A stretch of DNA of 64,000 nt from Leclercia adecarboxylata (lineage in GTDB: Bacteria; Pseudomonadota; Gammaproteobacteria; Enterobacterales; Enterobacteriaceae): contig LR590464.1 in assembly GCA_901472455.1 (NCBI GenBank), positions 3,720,001 to 3,784,000 on the forward strand, in the 5' to 3' direction. The notes beneath the pieces were generated by a model. The model saw only the letters and a program-made list of their open reading frames with translations. It made no database searches and was not told the DNA's origin. Below, piece by piece: positions 23,950 to 33,570 of the stretch. How positions within the stretch are numbered: position 1 is the stretch's first letter; every line of letters begins with the position of its first letter. Made by a program: the position numbers and the translations under genes.

Positions 23950-25311
23950 TTAGCGGCCCGGGAATCCTGGCGGCATCATACCTTTCATGCCACGCATCAT
24001 TTTGGCCATACCGCCCTTCTTCATCTTCTTCATCATGCGCTGCATATCATCGAACTGTTTCAGAAGGCGGTTAACGTCCTGGACCTGCATCCCGCAGCCC
24101 GCCGCGATACGGCGTTTACGGGAGCCTTTAATGATCTCCGGCTTGGCACGCTCTTTCAGCGTCATGGAGTTGATAATTGCCTCCATCCGCACCAGAACTT
24201 TGTCATCCATCTGCGATTTAACGTTGTCCGGGATCTGGCCCATGCCCGGCAGCTTGCCCATCAGGCTTGCCATACCGCCCATGTTCTTCATCTGGCGCAG
24301 CTGTTCCAGGAAGTCGGTCAGATCGAAGCCGTCGCCTTTTTTCAGCTTGGTCGCCAGCTTCTCGGCCTGCGCACGGTCAACTTTGCTCTCGATATCTTCG
24401 ATCAGCGACAGCACGTCGCCCATGCCGAGGATACGGGAGGCAATACGATCCGGGTGGAACGGCTCCAGCGCTTCGGTCTTCTCGCCCACGCCGAGGAATT
24501 TGATCGGCTTGCCGGTGATATGACGAATCGAAAGCGCCGCACCGCCGCGGGCGTCGCCGTCCACTTTGGTCAGCACCACGCCGGTCAGCGGCAGCGCTTC
24601 ATTGAACGCTTTCGCGGTGTTGGCCGCATCCTGACCGGTCATCGCATCGACAACAAACAGGGTTTCGACCGGTTTGATCGCGGCATGCACCTGCTTGATT
24701 TCGTCCATCATCGCTTCGTCAACGTGCAGACGACCGGCGGTATCCACCAGCAGCACGTCGAAGAATTTCAGCTTCGCTTCTTTCAGCGCCGCGTTAACGA
24801 TATCGATCGGCTTTTGTCCTACGTCGGATGGGAAGAACTCCACACCAACCTGTTCAGCCAGGGTTTCCAGCTGTTTGATCGCCGCCGGGCGATAAACGTC
24901 GGCAGAGACGACCAGCACTTTCTTCTTGTGCTTTTCGCGCAGGAATTTACCCAGCTTACCGACGCTGGTGGTTTTACCCGCACCCTGCAGACCGGCCATC
25001 AGCACCACTGCCGGCGGTTGCGCCGCCAGGTTCAGGCTCTGGTTCTCTTCGCCCATCGCCGAAACCAGTTCATTACGAACGATTTTGACGAACTCCTGAC
25101 CCGGGGTCAGGCTCTTGTTCACTTCATGACCAACCGCTTTCTCTTTCACACGGTTGATGAAATCACGCACGACCGGTAACGCGACGTCTGCTTCAAGCAG
25201 CGCCATGCGTACTTCGCGCAGCGTCTCTTTAATATTGTCTTCAGTAAGGCGTCCACGGCCGCTGATGTTGCGCAGCGTGCGCGACAAACGATCGGTTAAA
25301 TTATCAAACAT
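23950..25311 (-). CDS. ffh: Ffh, signal recognition particle GTPase
   Basis: SRP54 homologue that with 4.5S RNA brings nascent membrane proteins to FtsY. The 453 aa are the same length as E. coli. N-domain helices MFDNLTDRLSRTLRNISGRG; G-domain P-loop GLQGAGKTTSVGKL (about 104-117), VVSADVYRPAAIKQL, LLVDTAGRLHVD, TKVDGDARGG; then the methionine-rich M domain with RMMKKMKKGGMAKMMRGMKG and MMPPGFPGR. The frame is intact. It is transcribed alone and divergent from ypjD. Confidence 0.98.
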   Translation of the reverse strand: MFDNLTDRLSRTLRNISGRGRLTEDNIKETLREVRMALLEADVALPVVRDFINRVKEKAVGHEVNKSLTPGQEFVKIVRNELVSAMGEENQSLNLAAQPPAVVLMAGLQGAGKTTSVGKLGKFLREKHKKKVLVVSADVYRPAAIKQLETLAEQVGVEFFPSDVGQKPIDIVNAALKEAKLKFFDVLLVDTAGRLHVDEAMMDEIKQVHAAIKPVETLFVVDAMTGQDAANTAKAFNEALPLTGVVLTKVDGDARGGAALSIRHITGKPIKFLGVGEKTEALEPFHPDRIASRILGMGDVLSLIEDIESKVDRAQAEKLATKLKKGDGFDLTDFLEQLRQMKNMGGMASLMGKLPGMGQIPDNVKSQMDDKVLVRMEAIINSMTLKERAKPEIIKGSRKRRIAAGCGMQVQDVNRLLKQFDDMQRMMKKMKKGGMAKMMRGMKGMMPPGFPGR

Positions 25312-25477
25312 TGTCTCTCGCCTGGGGTAGAAACGTTAGGTCGCTGGCGCGACACGTACACAGAATTTTGCCGCAGTATAACATGAAGGCGCCTTTGTTG
25401 TTATGCAACGGTTGGAGCACGCCTCACGTAACGTTATACTGCACCTCTTTCTCATCAGGACAACTGTCGACACCTAT

Positions 25478-26269
25478 ATGCCTGTTTTCGCACTGATCGC
25501 CCTTGTGGCGTACTCTGTCAGCCTCGCGCTGATCATCCCTGGCCTGCTACAAAAAAACAGCGGCTGGCGGCGAATGGCTATTTTGTCGGCTGTCATCGCA
25601 TTGATAAGTCACGCCTTTGCGCTCGAAGCGCGCATTCTGCCGGGCGACGGCAGCGGGCAAAACCTGAGCCTGCTTAACGTCGGTTCGCTGGTCAGTCTGA
25701 TGATCTGTACGGTGATGACCATTGTGGCCTCGAAAAATCGCGGCTGGCTGCTGTTGCCGATTGTCTATGCCTTTGCGCTGATCAACCTCGCCTTTGCTAC
25801 CTTTGTGCCGAATGAGTTCATCACCCATCTGGAAACTACTCCCGGGATGATGGTGCATATTGGCCTGTCGCTGTTCTCGTATGCAACGCTGATCATTGCC
25901 GCGCTGTACGCGCTCCAGCTGGCCTGGATTGACTACCAGCTCAAAAATAAAAAGCTGGCGTTCAGTAACGAAATGCCGCCGCTGATGACCATCGAACGCA
26001 AGATGTTTCACATCACTCAGGTCGGGGTGGTATTGCTGACGCTCACCCTAAGTACCGGCCTGTTTTATATGCAAAATCTCTTCAGCATAGAGAATATCGA
26101 TAAGGCCGTGCTCTCCATCATCGCGTGGTTTGTCTATATTGTCCTGTTATGGGGCCATTATCATGAAGGCTGGCGCGGTCGCCGCGTGGTCTGGTTCAAC
26201 GTTGCGGGAGCTGGCCTCCTGACAATGGCTTATTTTGGTAGCCGCGTCATCCAACAAATCGCCGGCTAA
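25478..26269 (+). CDS. ypjD: YpjD, CcsA/CcmF-like inner-membrane protein
   Basis: A 263-aa polytopic membrane protein of the cytochrome c assembly (CcsA/ResC-like) family, function not known in E. coli. Eight hydrophobic segments are seen, beginning MPVFALIALVAYSVSLALII. The family signature WGHYHEGWRGRR lies near residue 226. The ATG at 25478 gives the E. coli length; in-frame codons further upstream overlap the divergent ffh promoter. It is followed 18 bp later by corB, probably co-transcribed. Confidence 0.93.
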   Translation: MPVFALIALVAYSVSLALIIPGLLQKNSGWRRMAILSAVIALISHAFALEARILPGDGSGQNLSLLNVGSLVSLMICTVMTIVASKNRGWLLLPIVYAFALINLAFATFVPNEFITHLETTPGMMVHIGLSLFSYATLIIAALYALQLAWIDYQLKNKKLAFSNEMPPLMTIERKMFHITQVGVVLLTLTLSTGLFYMQNLFSIENIDKAVLSIIAWFVYIVLLWGHYHEGWRGRRVVWFNVAGAGLLTMAYFGSRVIQQIAG

Positions 26270-26287
26270 GCAACCAAGGAGTTCCCC

Positions 26288-27574
26288 CTGGAACACATCT
26301 CCACCACCACGCTGATCGTCACCCTGATCGTCATGGTGGTTATCTCCGCCTATTTCTCCGGCTCAGAAACCGGCATGATGACGCTGAACCGCTACCGGTT
26401 ACGTCATCGCGCCAAACAGGGTAACCGGGCCGCCCGTCGCGTGGAAAAACTGCTGCGTAAACCGGATCGCCTGATAAGCCTGGTGCTTATCGGCAATAAC
26501 CTGGTCAACATTCTCGCCTCTGCGCTGGGCACCATTGTCGGCATGCGTCTGTATGGCAACGCCGGGGTCGCTATCGCCACCGGCGTGCTCACCTTCGTGG
26601 TGCTGGTGTTCGCCGAAGTGTTGCCGAAGACCATCGCCGCGCTCTACCCCGAGAAAGTGGCCTATCCCAGCAGCTTCCTGCTGGCACCGTTACTCATTCT
26701 GATGATGCCCCTGGTCTGGCTGTTAAACGGCGTGACGCGAGTGCTGATGCGCATGGTGGGCATTAAAGGAGATGTGGCGATCAGCAGTGCGCTGAGCAAA
26801 GATGAATTGCGTACCATCGTGCATGAATCACACTCGCAAATCTCCCGCCGCAATCAGGATATGCTGCTGTCGGTGCTGGATCTGGAAAAGATCAGCGTTG
26901 ACGACATTATGGTGCCGCGCAATGAGATCGTGGGCATTGATATCAACGATGACTGGAAGTCGATTGTTCGCCAGTTGACCCACTCCCCGCATGGCCGCAT
27001 CGTGTTGTACCGCGATTCGCTGGACGACACCATCAGCATGCTGCGCGTACGCGAAGCGTATCGTTTGATGACCGAGAAAAACGAATTCACCAAAGAGGTA
27101 ATGCTGCGCGCGGCAGATGAGATTTATTACATCCCGGAAGGCACGCCGCTCAGCACCCAGCTGATTAAATTTCAGCGCAATAAAAAGAAAGTGGGTCTGG
27201 TGGTCGATGAATATGGCGATATTCAGGGGCTGGTAACGGTAGAAGATATTCTGGAGGAGATTGTGGGCGACTTTACCACGTCCATGTCCCCTTCCCTTGC
27301 TGAAGAGGTCACGCCGCAAAACGACGGCTCGGTGCTGATTGACGGCAGCGCAAACGTCCGCGAACTGAACAAAGCCTTTAACTGGCAGATGCCGGAAGCG
27401 GAAGCCCGTACCATTAACGGCATGATTCTGGAAGCACTGGAGGAGATCCCGGCGGCGGGCACACGGGTGCGTATCGGCCAGTATGATATTGATATCCTGG
27501 ACGTACAGGACAATATGATTAAGCAGGTGAGAGTATTACCGGTGAAACCGCTCAGGGAGAGTGTCGCGGAGTAA
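26288..27574 (+). CDS. corB: CorB (YfjD), CNNM-family magnesium/cobalt transport protein
   Basis: Inner-membrane CNNM/CorC-family protein with an N-terminal DUF21 membrane domain (SAYFSGSETGMMTLNRYRLR, VLIGNNLVNILASAL), a CBS pair (DIMVPRNEIVGIDINDDWKS, VGLVVDEYGDIQGLVTVEDI) and a C-terminal CorC_HlyC domain. It is linked to Mg2+/Co2+ movement. I place the start at CTG 26288, reading (M)EHISTTTLIVTL, because AAGGAG lies seven bases before it and E. coli shares this N-terminus; the first in-frame ATG (26333) would remove half of the first membrane helix. A non-ATG start is thus likely. 428 aa. Confidence 0.92.
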   Translation: MEHISTTTLIVTLIVMVVISAYFSGSETGMMTLNRYRLRHRAKQGNRAARRVEKLLRKPDRLISLVLIGNNLVNILASALGTIVGMRLYGNAGVAIATGVLTFVVLVFAEVLPKTIAALYPEKVAYPSSFLLAPLLILMMPLVWLLNGVTRVLMRMVGIKGDVAISSALSKDELRTIVHESHSQISRRNQDMLLSVLDLEKISVDDIMVPRNEIVGIDINDDWKSIVRQLTHSPHGRIVLYRDSLDDTISMLRVREAYRLMTEKNEFTKEVMLRAADEIYYIPEGTPLSTQLIKFQRNKKKVGLVVDEYGDIQGLVTVEDILEEIVGDFTTSMSPSLAEEVTPQNDGSVLIDGSANVRELNKAFNWQMPEAEARTINGMILEALEEIPAAGTRVRIGQYDIDILDVQDNMIKQVRVLPVKPLRESVAE

Positions 27575-27581
27575 ACTGGAG

Positions 27582-27614
27582 TAGGCCGGGTCAGGCGAAG
27601 CTGCCACCCGGCAC
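27582..27614. repeat. REP-like palindrome between corB and grpE
   Basis: TAGGCCGGGTCAGGCGAAGC and the following CTGCCACCCGGCACTA form an imperfect palindrome in the style of enterobacterial REP units (GCCGGGT...ACCCGGC). It lies between the convergent stops of corB and grpE and could also limit transcription. Confidence 0.6.
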
Positions 27615-27627
27615 TACGGGAGGCAAA

Positions 27628-28221
27628 TTACGCCTTAGCTTTCGCCACAGAGACCATCGCCGCGCGAATGGTACGACCGTTCAGGGTATAGCCTTTCTGC
27701 ATCACCATCAGCACGTTACCGGCAGCGACGTCCTCAGACTCCACCATCGCGATTGCCTGATGCACGTTTGGATCCATCGGCACGTTGGTATCGGCAACAA
27801 CTTCCACACCGAACTTCTTCACCACGTCGAGCATGGATTTCAGCGTCAGCTCGATGCCTTCAACCATCGGGGCCATGTCCGGGTTGGCTTTATCCGCCAC
27901 TTCCAGCGCGCGATCCAGGCTGTCGATAACCGGCAGCAGTTCGTTGACGAACTTCTCCAGTGCAAATTTATGCGCCTTTTCAACGTCCAGCTCGGTACGA
28001 CGACGCAGGTTTTCCATTTCCGCTTTGATGCGCAGGATGCCATCGCGCTCGCGATTCTGGGCTTCAACTACCTGAGCTTCCAGATTCGCAATTTTTTCAT
28101 CGCGCGGATCCACCTGCTCAGCACCGGCCTCAGCCTCTGTAGCCTCAACCTCTTCGTGCTGCTCCGTGATAATTTCTTCCGGGGCTTGCCCCTCAGGCGT
28201 TTTCTGTTCTTTACTACTCAT
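27628..28221 (-). CDS. grpE: GrpE, DnaK nucleotide exchange factor
   Basis: Releases ADP from DnaK in the chaperone cycle. The 197 aa equal the E. coli length: an acidic N-terminus, long dimerising coiled coil ([20 protein letters not shown]), and the C-terminal beta domain with [20 protein letters not shown] and [20 protein letters not shown]. The start [11 protein letters not shown] at 28221 is chosen by homology; an ATG eight codons upstream is possible. The frame is intact. A sigma-32 promoter lies upstream, matching that of clpB in this window. Confidence 0.97.
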   Translation of the reverse strand: MSSKEQKTPEGQAPEEIITEQHEEVEATEAEAGAEQVDPRDEKIANLEAQVVEAQNRERDGILRIKAEMENLRRRTELDVEKAHKFALEKFVNELLPVIDSLDRALEVADKANPDMAPMVEGIELTLKSMLDVVKKFGVEVVADTNVPMDPNVHQAIAMVESEDVAAGNVLMVMQKGYTLNGRTIRAAMVSVAKAKA

Positions 28222-28265
28222 GAATTTCTCCGCGTTTTTCTGCATTCAACTCGCTAACTTCGCTT

Positions 28266-28294
28266 ATTATGGGGATCAGTTTCCGGGATTCAAG
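28266..28294 (-). promoter_or_regulatory. Sigma-32 promoter of grpE
   Basis: Minus strand CTTGAA (28289-28294), 14-bp spacer, CCCCATAAT (28266-28274): an almost perfect heat-shock promoter, about 45 bp upstream of the grpE start and overlapping the 5' side of nadK. Confidence 0.88.
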
Positions 28295-28342
28295 GGAACA
28301 AGCCACATTGTCATCATTCATTCGCACAAGGACCTTCAGAAA

Positions 28343-29222
28343 ATGAGCAACCATTTCAAGTGTATTGGGATTGTCGGTCATCCACGTCACCCTACTGCGT
28401 TGACGACACATGAAATGCTGTATCGCTGGCTGTGCGCCAAGAACTACGATGTGATTGTTGAACAACAGATTGCCCAGGAACTGCAATTAACAAACGTCAA
28501 AACCGGCACGCTGGCGGAAATCGGCCAGCAGGCCGACCTGGCGGTGGTGGTTGGGGGCGACGGCAATATGCTCGGCGCCGCGCGAACCCTCGCCCGCTAT
28601 GACATTAAAGTCATTGGTATCAACCGTGGCAACCTGGGCTTTTTGACCGACCTTGACCCGGATAACGCCCAGCAGCAGCTCGCAGACGTGCTGGAAGGCC
28701 ACTACATCAGTGAAAAACGCTTTTTGCTGGAAGCTCAGGTGTGCCAGCAGGATTGCCAGAAGCGGATCAGCACCGCGATTAACGAAGTGGTGCTGCATCC
28801 GGGAAAAGTGGCGCACATGATTGAGTTTGAAGTTTATATCGACGAAATCTTTGCCTTCTCGCAGCGCTCCGATGGCCTGATTATCTCTACTCCCACCGGC
28901 TCCACGGCCTATTCGCTTTCGGCGGGCGGTCCGATCCTGACGCCGTCGCTGGATGCCATCACGTTAGTGCCGATGTTCCCGCACACCCTCTCTGCCCGCC
29001 CGCTGGTGATCAACAGCAGCAGCACTATTCGTCTGCGTTTCTCGCATCGCCGTAACGACCTCGAGATCAGCTGCGACAGCCAAATCGCGCTGCCGATACA
29101 GGAAGGGGGAAGACGTGCTGATCCGCCGCTGCGATTATTACCTGAATCTGATCCACCCTAAAGACTACAGCTATTTCAACACATTAAGCTCCAAGCTCGG
29201 CTGGTCGAAAAAATTGTTCTGA
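28343..29222 (+). CDS. nadK: NadK, NAD kinase, one frameshift near the C-terminus
   Basis: Essential kinase making NADP from NAD. It starts [17 protein letters not shown] with the family motifs [13 protein letters not shown] (GGDG), [16 protein letters not shown] and [20 protein letters not shown]. After IALPIQEG the frame is lost because GAAGGGGGAAG has one G too many. Removing one G restores [20 protein letters not shown] and the terminal GWSKKLF at TGA 29220-29222, giving 292 aa as in E. coli. As nadK is essential, a sequencing error is near certain. Transcribed divergently from grpE. Confidence 0.95.
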
Positions 29223-29239
29223 AATAGCATCCAGCACTT

Positions 29240-29281
29240 TACTGGATAAAAAACCAGTTTATACTGTACACAAACACAGTT
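29240..29281 (+). promoter_or_regulatory. Two LexA (SOS) boxes upstream of recN
   Basis: TACTGGATAAAAAACCAGTT (29240-29259) and TACTGTACACAAACACAGTT (29262-29281) both fit the LexA pattern CTG-N10-CAG. They are adjacent and overlap the promoter of recN (TATACT at 29259-29264), as in E. coli, giving tight SOS control. Confidence 0.9.
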
Positions 29282-29307
29282 ATGGTTTTTCATACAGGAA
29301 AACGTTT

Positions 29308-30969
29308 ATGCTGGCACAACTGACCATCAGCAACTTCGCCATCGTTCGTGAGCTAGAAATTGATTTCAACAGCGGAATGACCGCTATCACCGGGGAAACC
29401 GGTGCCGGTAAATCCATTGCGATTGATGCGCTCGGGCTGTGCCTTGGCGGTCGTGCCGACGGTGACATGGTTCGCGCTGGCGCCAGCCGTGCCGATCTCT
29501 GCGCCCGTTTCTCCCTCAAAGATACCCCTGCCGCCCTGCGCTGGCTTGAACAGAACCAGCTCGAAGATGGTCGTGAGTGCTTACTTCGTCGCGTTCTCAA
29601 TAGCGACGGCCGCTCTCGTGGCTTCATCAACGGTACTGCGGTGCCTCTGTCCCAACTGCGTGAATTGGGCCAGCTGTTAATCCAGATCCACGGGCAGCAC
29701 GCCCATCAGCAATTAATCAAGCCCGATCAGCAGAAGTCCTTACTCGACGGCTATGCCGGTGAGTCTGACCTTATGCAACTGATGGCGGCGCACTATCGTC
29801 AGTGGCATCAAAGCTGCCGTGAGCTGGCGCTGCACCAACAGCAGAGCCAGGAGCGCGCGGCGCGCGCCGAACTGCTGGCCTATCAGTTGAAAGAATTGAA
29901 CGAATTTAGCCCGCAGCCGGGCGAGTTTGAGCAGATCGACGAAGAGTACAAGCGCCTCGCCAACAGCGGGCAACTGCTCTCCACCGGCCAGCAGGCGCTG
30001 ACCTTACTGGCCGACGGCGAAGAGGTGAATCTGCAAAGCCAGCTCTATTCCGTGCGTCAGTTAGTGACCGAACTGGCGGGAATGGACAGCAAAGTGTCCG
30101 GCATGCTGGATATGCTGGAAGAGGCGGCCATTCAAATCTCCGAAGCCAGTGACGAGCTGCGCCACTACTGCGAGCGTCTTGATCTCGATCCGAACCGTCT
30201 GTTTGAGCTGGAACAGCGTATTTCGCGCCAAATTTCCCTGGCGCGTAAGCACCACGTTTCGCCGGAAGAGCTGCCGAACTTCCACCAGTCCCTGCTGGAC
30301 GAGCAAAATCAGCTCGACGATCAAGCCGACTCGCTGGAAACCCTTTCTCTGGCCGTCAGCGTGCATCATCAGCAGGCTATCGAAACCGCTACGCAGCTAC
30401 ACAATGTTCGTCAGCGTTACGCTCAGGAACTCAGTCAGCACATCACAGAGAGCATGCATCTGCTGTCGATGCCGCACGGTGTTTTCACCATTGATGTGAA
30501 GTTTGAAGCCAACCACCTCACGGCTGAAGGTGCAGATCGCATTGAATTTCGCGTGACCACCAACCCAGGCCAGCCCCTGCAGGCTATTTCCCGCGTCGCG
30601 TCCGGCGGTGAGCTGTCGCGTATCGCCCTTGCGATTCAGGTGATCACGGCGAAGAAAATGGAAACCCCGGCGCTGATCTTCGATGAAGTAGATGTCGGTA
30701 TTAGCGGCCCGACCGCGGCGGTAGTGGGTAAACTGCTGCGCCAGCTTGGCGAGTCCACTCAGGTGATGTGTGTGACCCACCTGCCGCAGGTTGCCGGTTG
30801 CGGCCACCATCATTTCTTTGTCAGCAAAGAAACCGACGGCGAGATGACCGAAACGCACATGCAGCCGCTGGACAAACGTGCTCGTCTGCAGGAACTGGCC
30901 CGTCTGCTGGGTGGTAGCGAAGTCACCCGCAACACGCTGGCGAATGCGAAAGAACTGCTGGCTGCCTAA
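29308..30969 (+). CDS. recN: RecN, SMC-like DNA repair ATPase
   Basis: SOS-induced protein for double-strand break repair. The 553 aa are the same length as E. coli. N-terminal [20 protein letters not shown] and Walker [15 protein letters not shown] (about 30-43), a long coiled-coil middle (about 150-360), and at the C-terminus the ABC signature [17 protein letters not shown] with Walker [17 protein letters not shown] and the H-loop [12 protein letters not shown]. The frame is intact. Controlled by the tandem LexA boxes directly upstream. Confidence 0.97.
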   Translation: MLAQLTISNFAIVRELEIDFNSGMTAITGETGAGKSIAIDALGLCLGGRADGDMVRAGASRADLCARFSLKDTPAALRWLEQNQLEDGRECLLRRVLNSDGRSRGFINGTAVPLSQLRELGQLLIQIHGQHAHQQLIKPDQQKSLLDGYAGESDLMQLMAAHYRQWHQSCRELALHQQQSQERAARAELLAYQLKELNEFSPQPGEFEQIDEEYKRLANSGQLLSTGQQALTLLADGEEVNLQSQLYSVRQLVTELAGMDSKVSGMLDMLEEAAIQISEASDELRHYCERLDLDPNRLFELEQRISRQISLARKHHVSPEELPNFHQSLLDEQNQLDDQADSLETLSLAVSVHHQQAIETATQLHNVRQRYAQELSQHITESMHLLSMPHGVFTIDVKFEANHLTAEGADRIEFRVTTNPGQPLQAISRVASGGELSRIALAIQVITAKKMETPALIFDEVDVGISGPTAAVVGKLLRQLGESTQVMCVTHLPQVAGCGHHHFFVSKETDGEMTETHMQPLDKRARLQELARLLGGSEVTRNTLANAKELLAA

Positions 30970-31120
30970 ACTTTTTCGGTATCTCAGGGTCATACAGAAC
31001 AATAAAAACGCCGACAGACCTGCCGCCAGAGGTTTTAATGTGGTGAAAGGTCTATTATCATCGGCATATTACATATGAGCCGTCGCGTATTGCCCGGGCC
31101 GGAAAAGGAATCAAATCACT

Positions 31121-31462
31121 ATGCGCTGTAAAACGCTGACCGCTGCCGCAGCGGTTCTTCTGATGTTGACCGCAGGCTGCTCCACTCTGGAAAAAGTGGT
31201 TTACCGTCCTGACATCAACCAGGGGAACTATCTTGCTCCTAACGATGTGTCTAAAATTCGTGTTGGTATGACGCAGCAGCAGGTTGCCTATGCCCTGGGC
31301 ACGCCGATGATGTCCGATCCGTTTGGCACCAATACCTGGTTCTACGTGTTCCGCCAGAAGCCAGGCCATGAGGACGTTTCCCAGCAGACCCTGACGCTGA
31401 CCTTCAACAGCAGCGGCGTTCTGACGAACATCGATAACAAACCGGCGCTCACCAAAGAGTAA
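31121..31462 (+). CDS. bamE: BamE (SmpA), outer-membrane assembly lipoprotein
   Basis: Small lipoprotein of the BAM complex that supports the BamA-BamD contact. The 113-aa protein begins [20 protein letters not shown] with lipobox TAGC (Cys20), followed by the SmpA/OmlA fold: [20 protein letters not shown] and [13 protein letters not shown]. The frame is intact, with GGAAAAGGAA upstream. A bidirectional terminator separates it from the convergent rnfH. Confidence 0.97.
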   Translation: MRCKTLTAAAAVLLMLTAGCSTLEKVVYRPDINQGNYLAPNDVSKIRVGMTQQQVAYALGTPMMSDPFGTNTWFYVFRQKPGHEDVSQQTLTLTFNSSGVLTNIDNKPALTKE

Positions 31463-31477
31463 GGTTTTAGAAATACA

Positions 31478-31506
31478 AAAAGGTGCTCAATGAGCACCTT
31501 TTTTGT
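31478..31506 (+). terminator. Terminator between bamE and rnfH
   Basis: AAAAAGGTGCTCA-at-GAGCACCTTTTTT: a symmetric hairpin with A-run and T-run able to stop transcription from both convergent genes. Confidence 0.92.
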
Positions 31507-31558
31507 TTCTCTCGCTGCCTGTAAACCCGGTGAGAACAGTGTAACCGTGAAAGCCACC

Positions 31559-31846
31559 TTATTTAGCAGACTTCTCCGCACGCTGGCGACGCAGCTCTTT
31601 CGGGTCGGCAATCAGTGGGCGATAGATCTCCACCCGGTCGCCATCCTTCACGTTATCGGCCAGTTTGACCGGACGGCTATAAATTCCAACTTTGTTTTTC
31701 GCCAGATCGATATCGCTACGTAGCGTCAGCAGGCCAGAGGCGCGGATCGCCTCTTCAACGGTGGCGCCCTCTTCCAGAGTTACGCGTTGCAAATACTGTT
31801 TTTCTGGCAGCGCGTAGGCCACTTCCACCACGATGTTAGCTGGCAC
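31559..31846 (-). CDS. rnfH: RnfH (YfjF/PasI/RatB), ubiquitin-like fold protein
   Basis: Small beta-grasp protein of the RnfH family (95 aa), encoded with ratA and once described as its antitoxin; its real role is unsettled. Conserved [34 protein letters not shown] and [20 protein letters not shown]. The start is the GTG at 31846, which overlaps the ratA stop by 11 bases, exactly as expected for a coupled pair; no ATG is suitable. The frame is intact. Confidence 0.93.
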   Translation of the reverse strand: MPANIVVEVAYALPEKQYLQRVTLEEGATVEEAIRASGLLTLRSDIDLAKNKVGIYSRPVKLADNVKDGDRVEIYRPLIADPKELRRQRAEKSAK

Positions 31847-32273
31847 TGTAGACCTCTTTGGCGCGCAACGTGAACGCCTGGACCATATTCGCCGCCAGCT
31901 CTTTAAACACGCGGCCAAAGGCCAGTTCAATCAGGGCGTTGGTAAACTCGAAATCGAGATGAAACTCGATCCGGCAGGCGTCGGCACTGAGCGGAACGAA
32001 CTTCCACCCGCCCATCAATTTTTTGAAGGGGCCATCCACCAGATGCATCAGAATGCTCTGGTTATCGGTCAGCGTGTTGCGGGTCGTGAATGTTTTGCTG
32101 ATCCCGGCTTTGGAAACATCCACCGCCGCCGTCATTTGCGTCGGGCCTGAGTCCAGCACGCGGCTCCCGGTACATCCCGGGATAAACTGCGGATATGACT
32201 GAACGTCATTCACTAACTGGTACATCTGTTCCACACTGTAAGGGACAAGCGCAGTACGACTAATCTGAGGCAT
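31836..32273 (-). CDS. ratA: RatA, START-domain ribosome association toxin family
   Basis: START/polyketide-cyclase fold protein (COQ10 family). In E. coli it was reported to bind 50S and block subunit joining; relatives bind ubiquinone. Starting [20 protein letters not shown] it has 145 aa with [20 protein letters not shown] and [19 protein letters not shown]. The ATG at 32273 with AGGAAAA before it is preferred; an upstream ATG at 32312 would add 13 residues. It heads the ratA-rnfH pair and is divergent from smpB. Confidence 0.93.
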   Translation of the reverse strand: MPQISRTALVPYSVEQMYQLVNDVQSYPQFIPGCTGSRVLDSGPTQMTAAVDVSKAGISKTFTTRNTLTDNQSILMHLVDGPFKKLMGGWKFVPLSADACRIEFHLDFEFTNALIELAFGRVFKELAANMVQAFTLRAKEVYSAS

Positions 32274-32429
32274 AACATTTTTCCTGATCAAACAACCAAC
32301 AAATAATAACATTTATCCCCTGTTAAAAAAACGCTGAGCCTCATCTCGTGCTAATATAGCGCGTTAGACCTCACAGGACGCAATGAGGTGACTTTTTGAC
32401 ATCAGATTACCTACGGCTTCACGACACTT

Positions 32430-32912
32430 ATGACGAAGAAAAAAGCACATAAACCTGGCTCGGCAACCATTGCGCTCAACAAGCGTGCCCGCCACGAGTA
32501 TTTCATTGAAGAAGAATTCGAAGCTGGCCTGGCGTTACAGGGCTGGGAAGTTAAATCGCTGCGTGCGGGTAAAGCCAACATCGGTGATAGCTACGTGATC
32601 TTCAAAGACGGCGAAGCCTTTTTGTTTGGCGCGAACTTTACGCCACTGACGGTCGCCTCTTCACACTACGTTTTGCGATCCTACCCGCACCCGTAAGCTG
32701 CTGTTGAACAAGCGTGAGCTGGATTCCCTGTTCGGACGCATCAACCGCGAAGGTTATACCGTGCTCGCCCTGTCGCTGTACTGGAAGAACGCGTGTGCAA
32801 AGTGAAAATCGGCGTGGCAAAAGGTAAGAAGCAGCACGACAAACGTAACGACGCCAAAGACCGCGAATGGCAGGTCGATAAAGCGCGCATCATGAAGCAC
32901 GCAGGCCGTTAA
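32430..32912 (+). CDS. smpB: SmpB, tmRNA-binding protein, two compensating indels
   Basis: Essential partner of tmRNA in rescuing stalled ribosomes. It begins [20 protein letters not shown] and contains [19 protein letters not shown] and [14 protein letters not shown]. An extra T near 32673 (GTTTTGCGATCC) throws the frame off at [11 protein letters not shown], and a missing G near 32798 (GCGTGTGCAAAG for GCGTGGTGCAAAG) restores it. The total length is therefore exactly 160 codons plus stop, as in E. coli. The residues between the two indels read correctly in a second frame ([17 protein letters not shown]-like). It lies just upstream of its partner RNA ssrA. Confidence 0.94.
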
Positions 32913-33002
32913 TTTCAGCGCACTTATTGAGCGATTCAATAAGTTAGCGTTCCGGGGTGGTATCCCGGCTACGAGTTCTGGTATACTTGCTGTAACACTA
33001 TT

Positions 33003-33366
33003 GGGGCTGATTCTGGATTCGACGGGATTTGCGAAACCCAAGGTGCATGCCGAGGGGCGGTTTGCCTCGTAAAAAGCCGCAAAAAAATAGTCGCAAACGA
33101 CGAAAACTACGCTTTAGCAGCTTAATAACCTGCTAAGAGCCCTCTCTCCCTAGCTTCCGCTCTTAAGACGGGGATCAAAGAGAGGTCAAACCCAAAAGAG
33201 ATCGCATGGATGTCCTGCCTGGGGCTGAAGTGTTAAATCTAATCAGGCTAGTTCGTTAGTGGCGTGTCTGTCCGCAGCTGGCGTGCGAATGTAAAGACTG
33301 ACTAAGCATGTAGTACCGAGGATGTAGAAATTTCGGACGCGGGTTCAACTCCCGCCAGCTCCACCA
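33003..33366 (+). ncRNA. ssrA: tmRNA (10Sa RNA)
   Basis: Transfer-messenger RNA that frees stalled ribosomes and tags the nascent peptide. The 5' end is GGGGCTGATTCTGGATTCGA and the 3' end GGTTCAACTCCCGCCAGCTC-CACCA, which pair as an alanyl acceptor arm with G-U. The internal reading frame (33093-33125) encodes the tag ANDENYALAA. A TATACT -10 box at 32982-32987 suits a start a few bases before the mature end. Its 3' end is the attachment site for the island that follows, and the insertion keeps the RNA intact. Confidence 0.97.
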
Positions 33367-33373
33367 AAATTCT
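33352..33373 (+). other. attL of the ssrA island
   Basis: CCGCCAGCTCCACCAAAATTCT, the 3' end of ssrA plus seven bases. It recurs with one base missing at 58792-58812. Tyrosine integrases of the CP4-57 type use this position, and the integrase gene starts about 200 bp further right. Confidence 0.82.
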
Positions 33374-33411
33374 CCATCGGTGATTACCAGAGTCATCCGA
33401 TGAAGTCCTAA

Positions 33412-33446
33412 GAGCCCGCACGGCGCAAGCCCTGCGGGCTTTTTTG
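33412..33446 (+). terminator. Terminator after tmRNA
   Basis: AGCCCGCA...TGCGGGCT hairpin followed by TTTTTT. A similar unit lies right of attR at 58850-58873. Confidence 0.88.
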
Positions 33447-33570
33447 TGCCCTCAATTTGTCCCGCGAAGTCCGAAGAGAACTAATTAAATCCGAACCTTT
33501 TAGGCCCATTGATAGGCCCAACGAAAAGCTCTATTGTTTTCGTTGGGCCTAAAACGCATGGAGACTCACC

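Noticed and set aside
24454-25179. Long plus-strand frame opposite ffh
   Set aside because: It is the mirror of a conserved GC-rich gene and shows no domain.
33003-33366. tmRNA disrupted by the island
   Set aside because: The insertion restores the complete 3' end including CCA, and the tag frame is intact.
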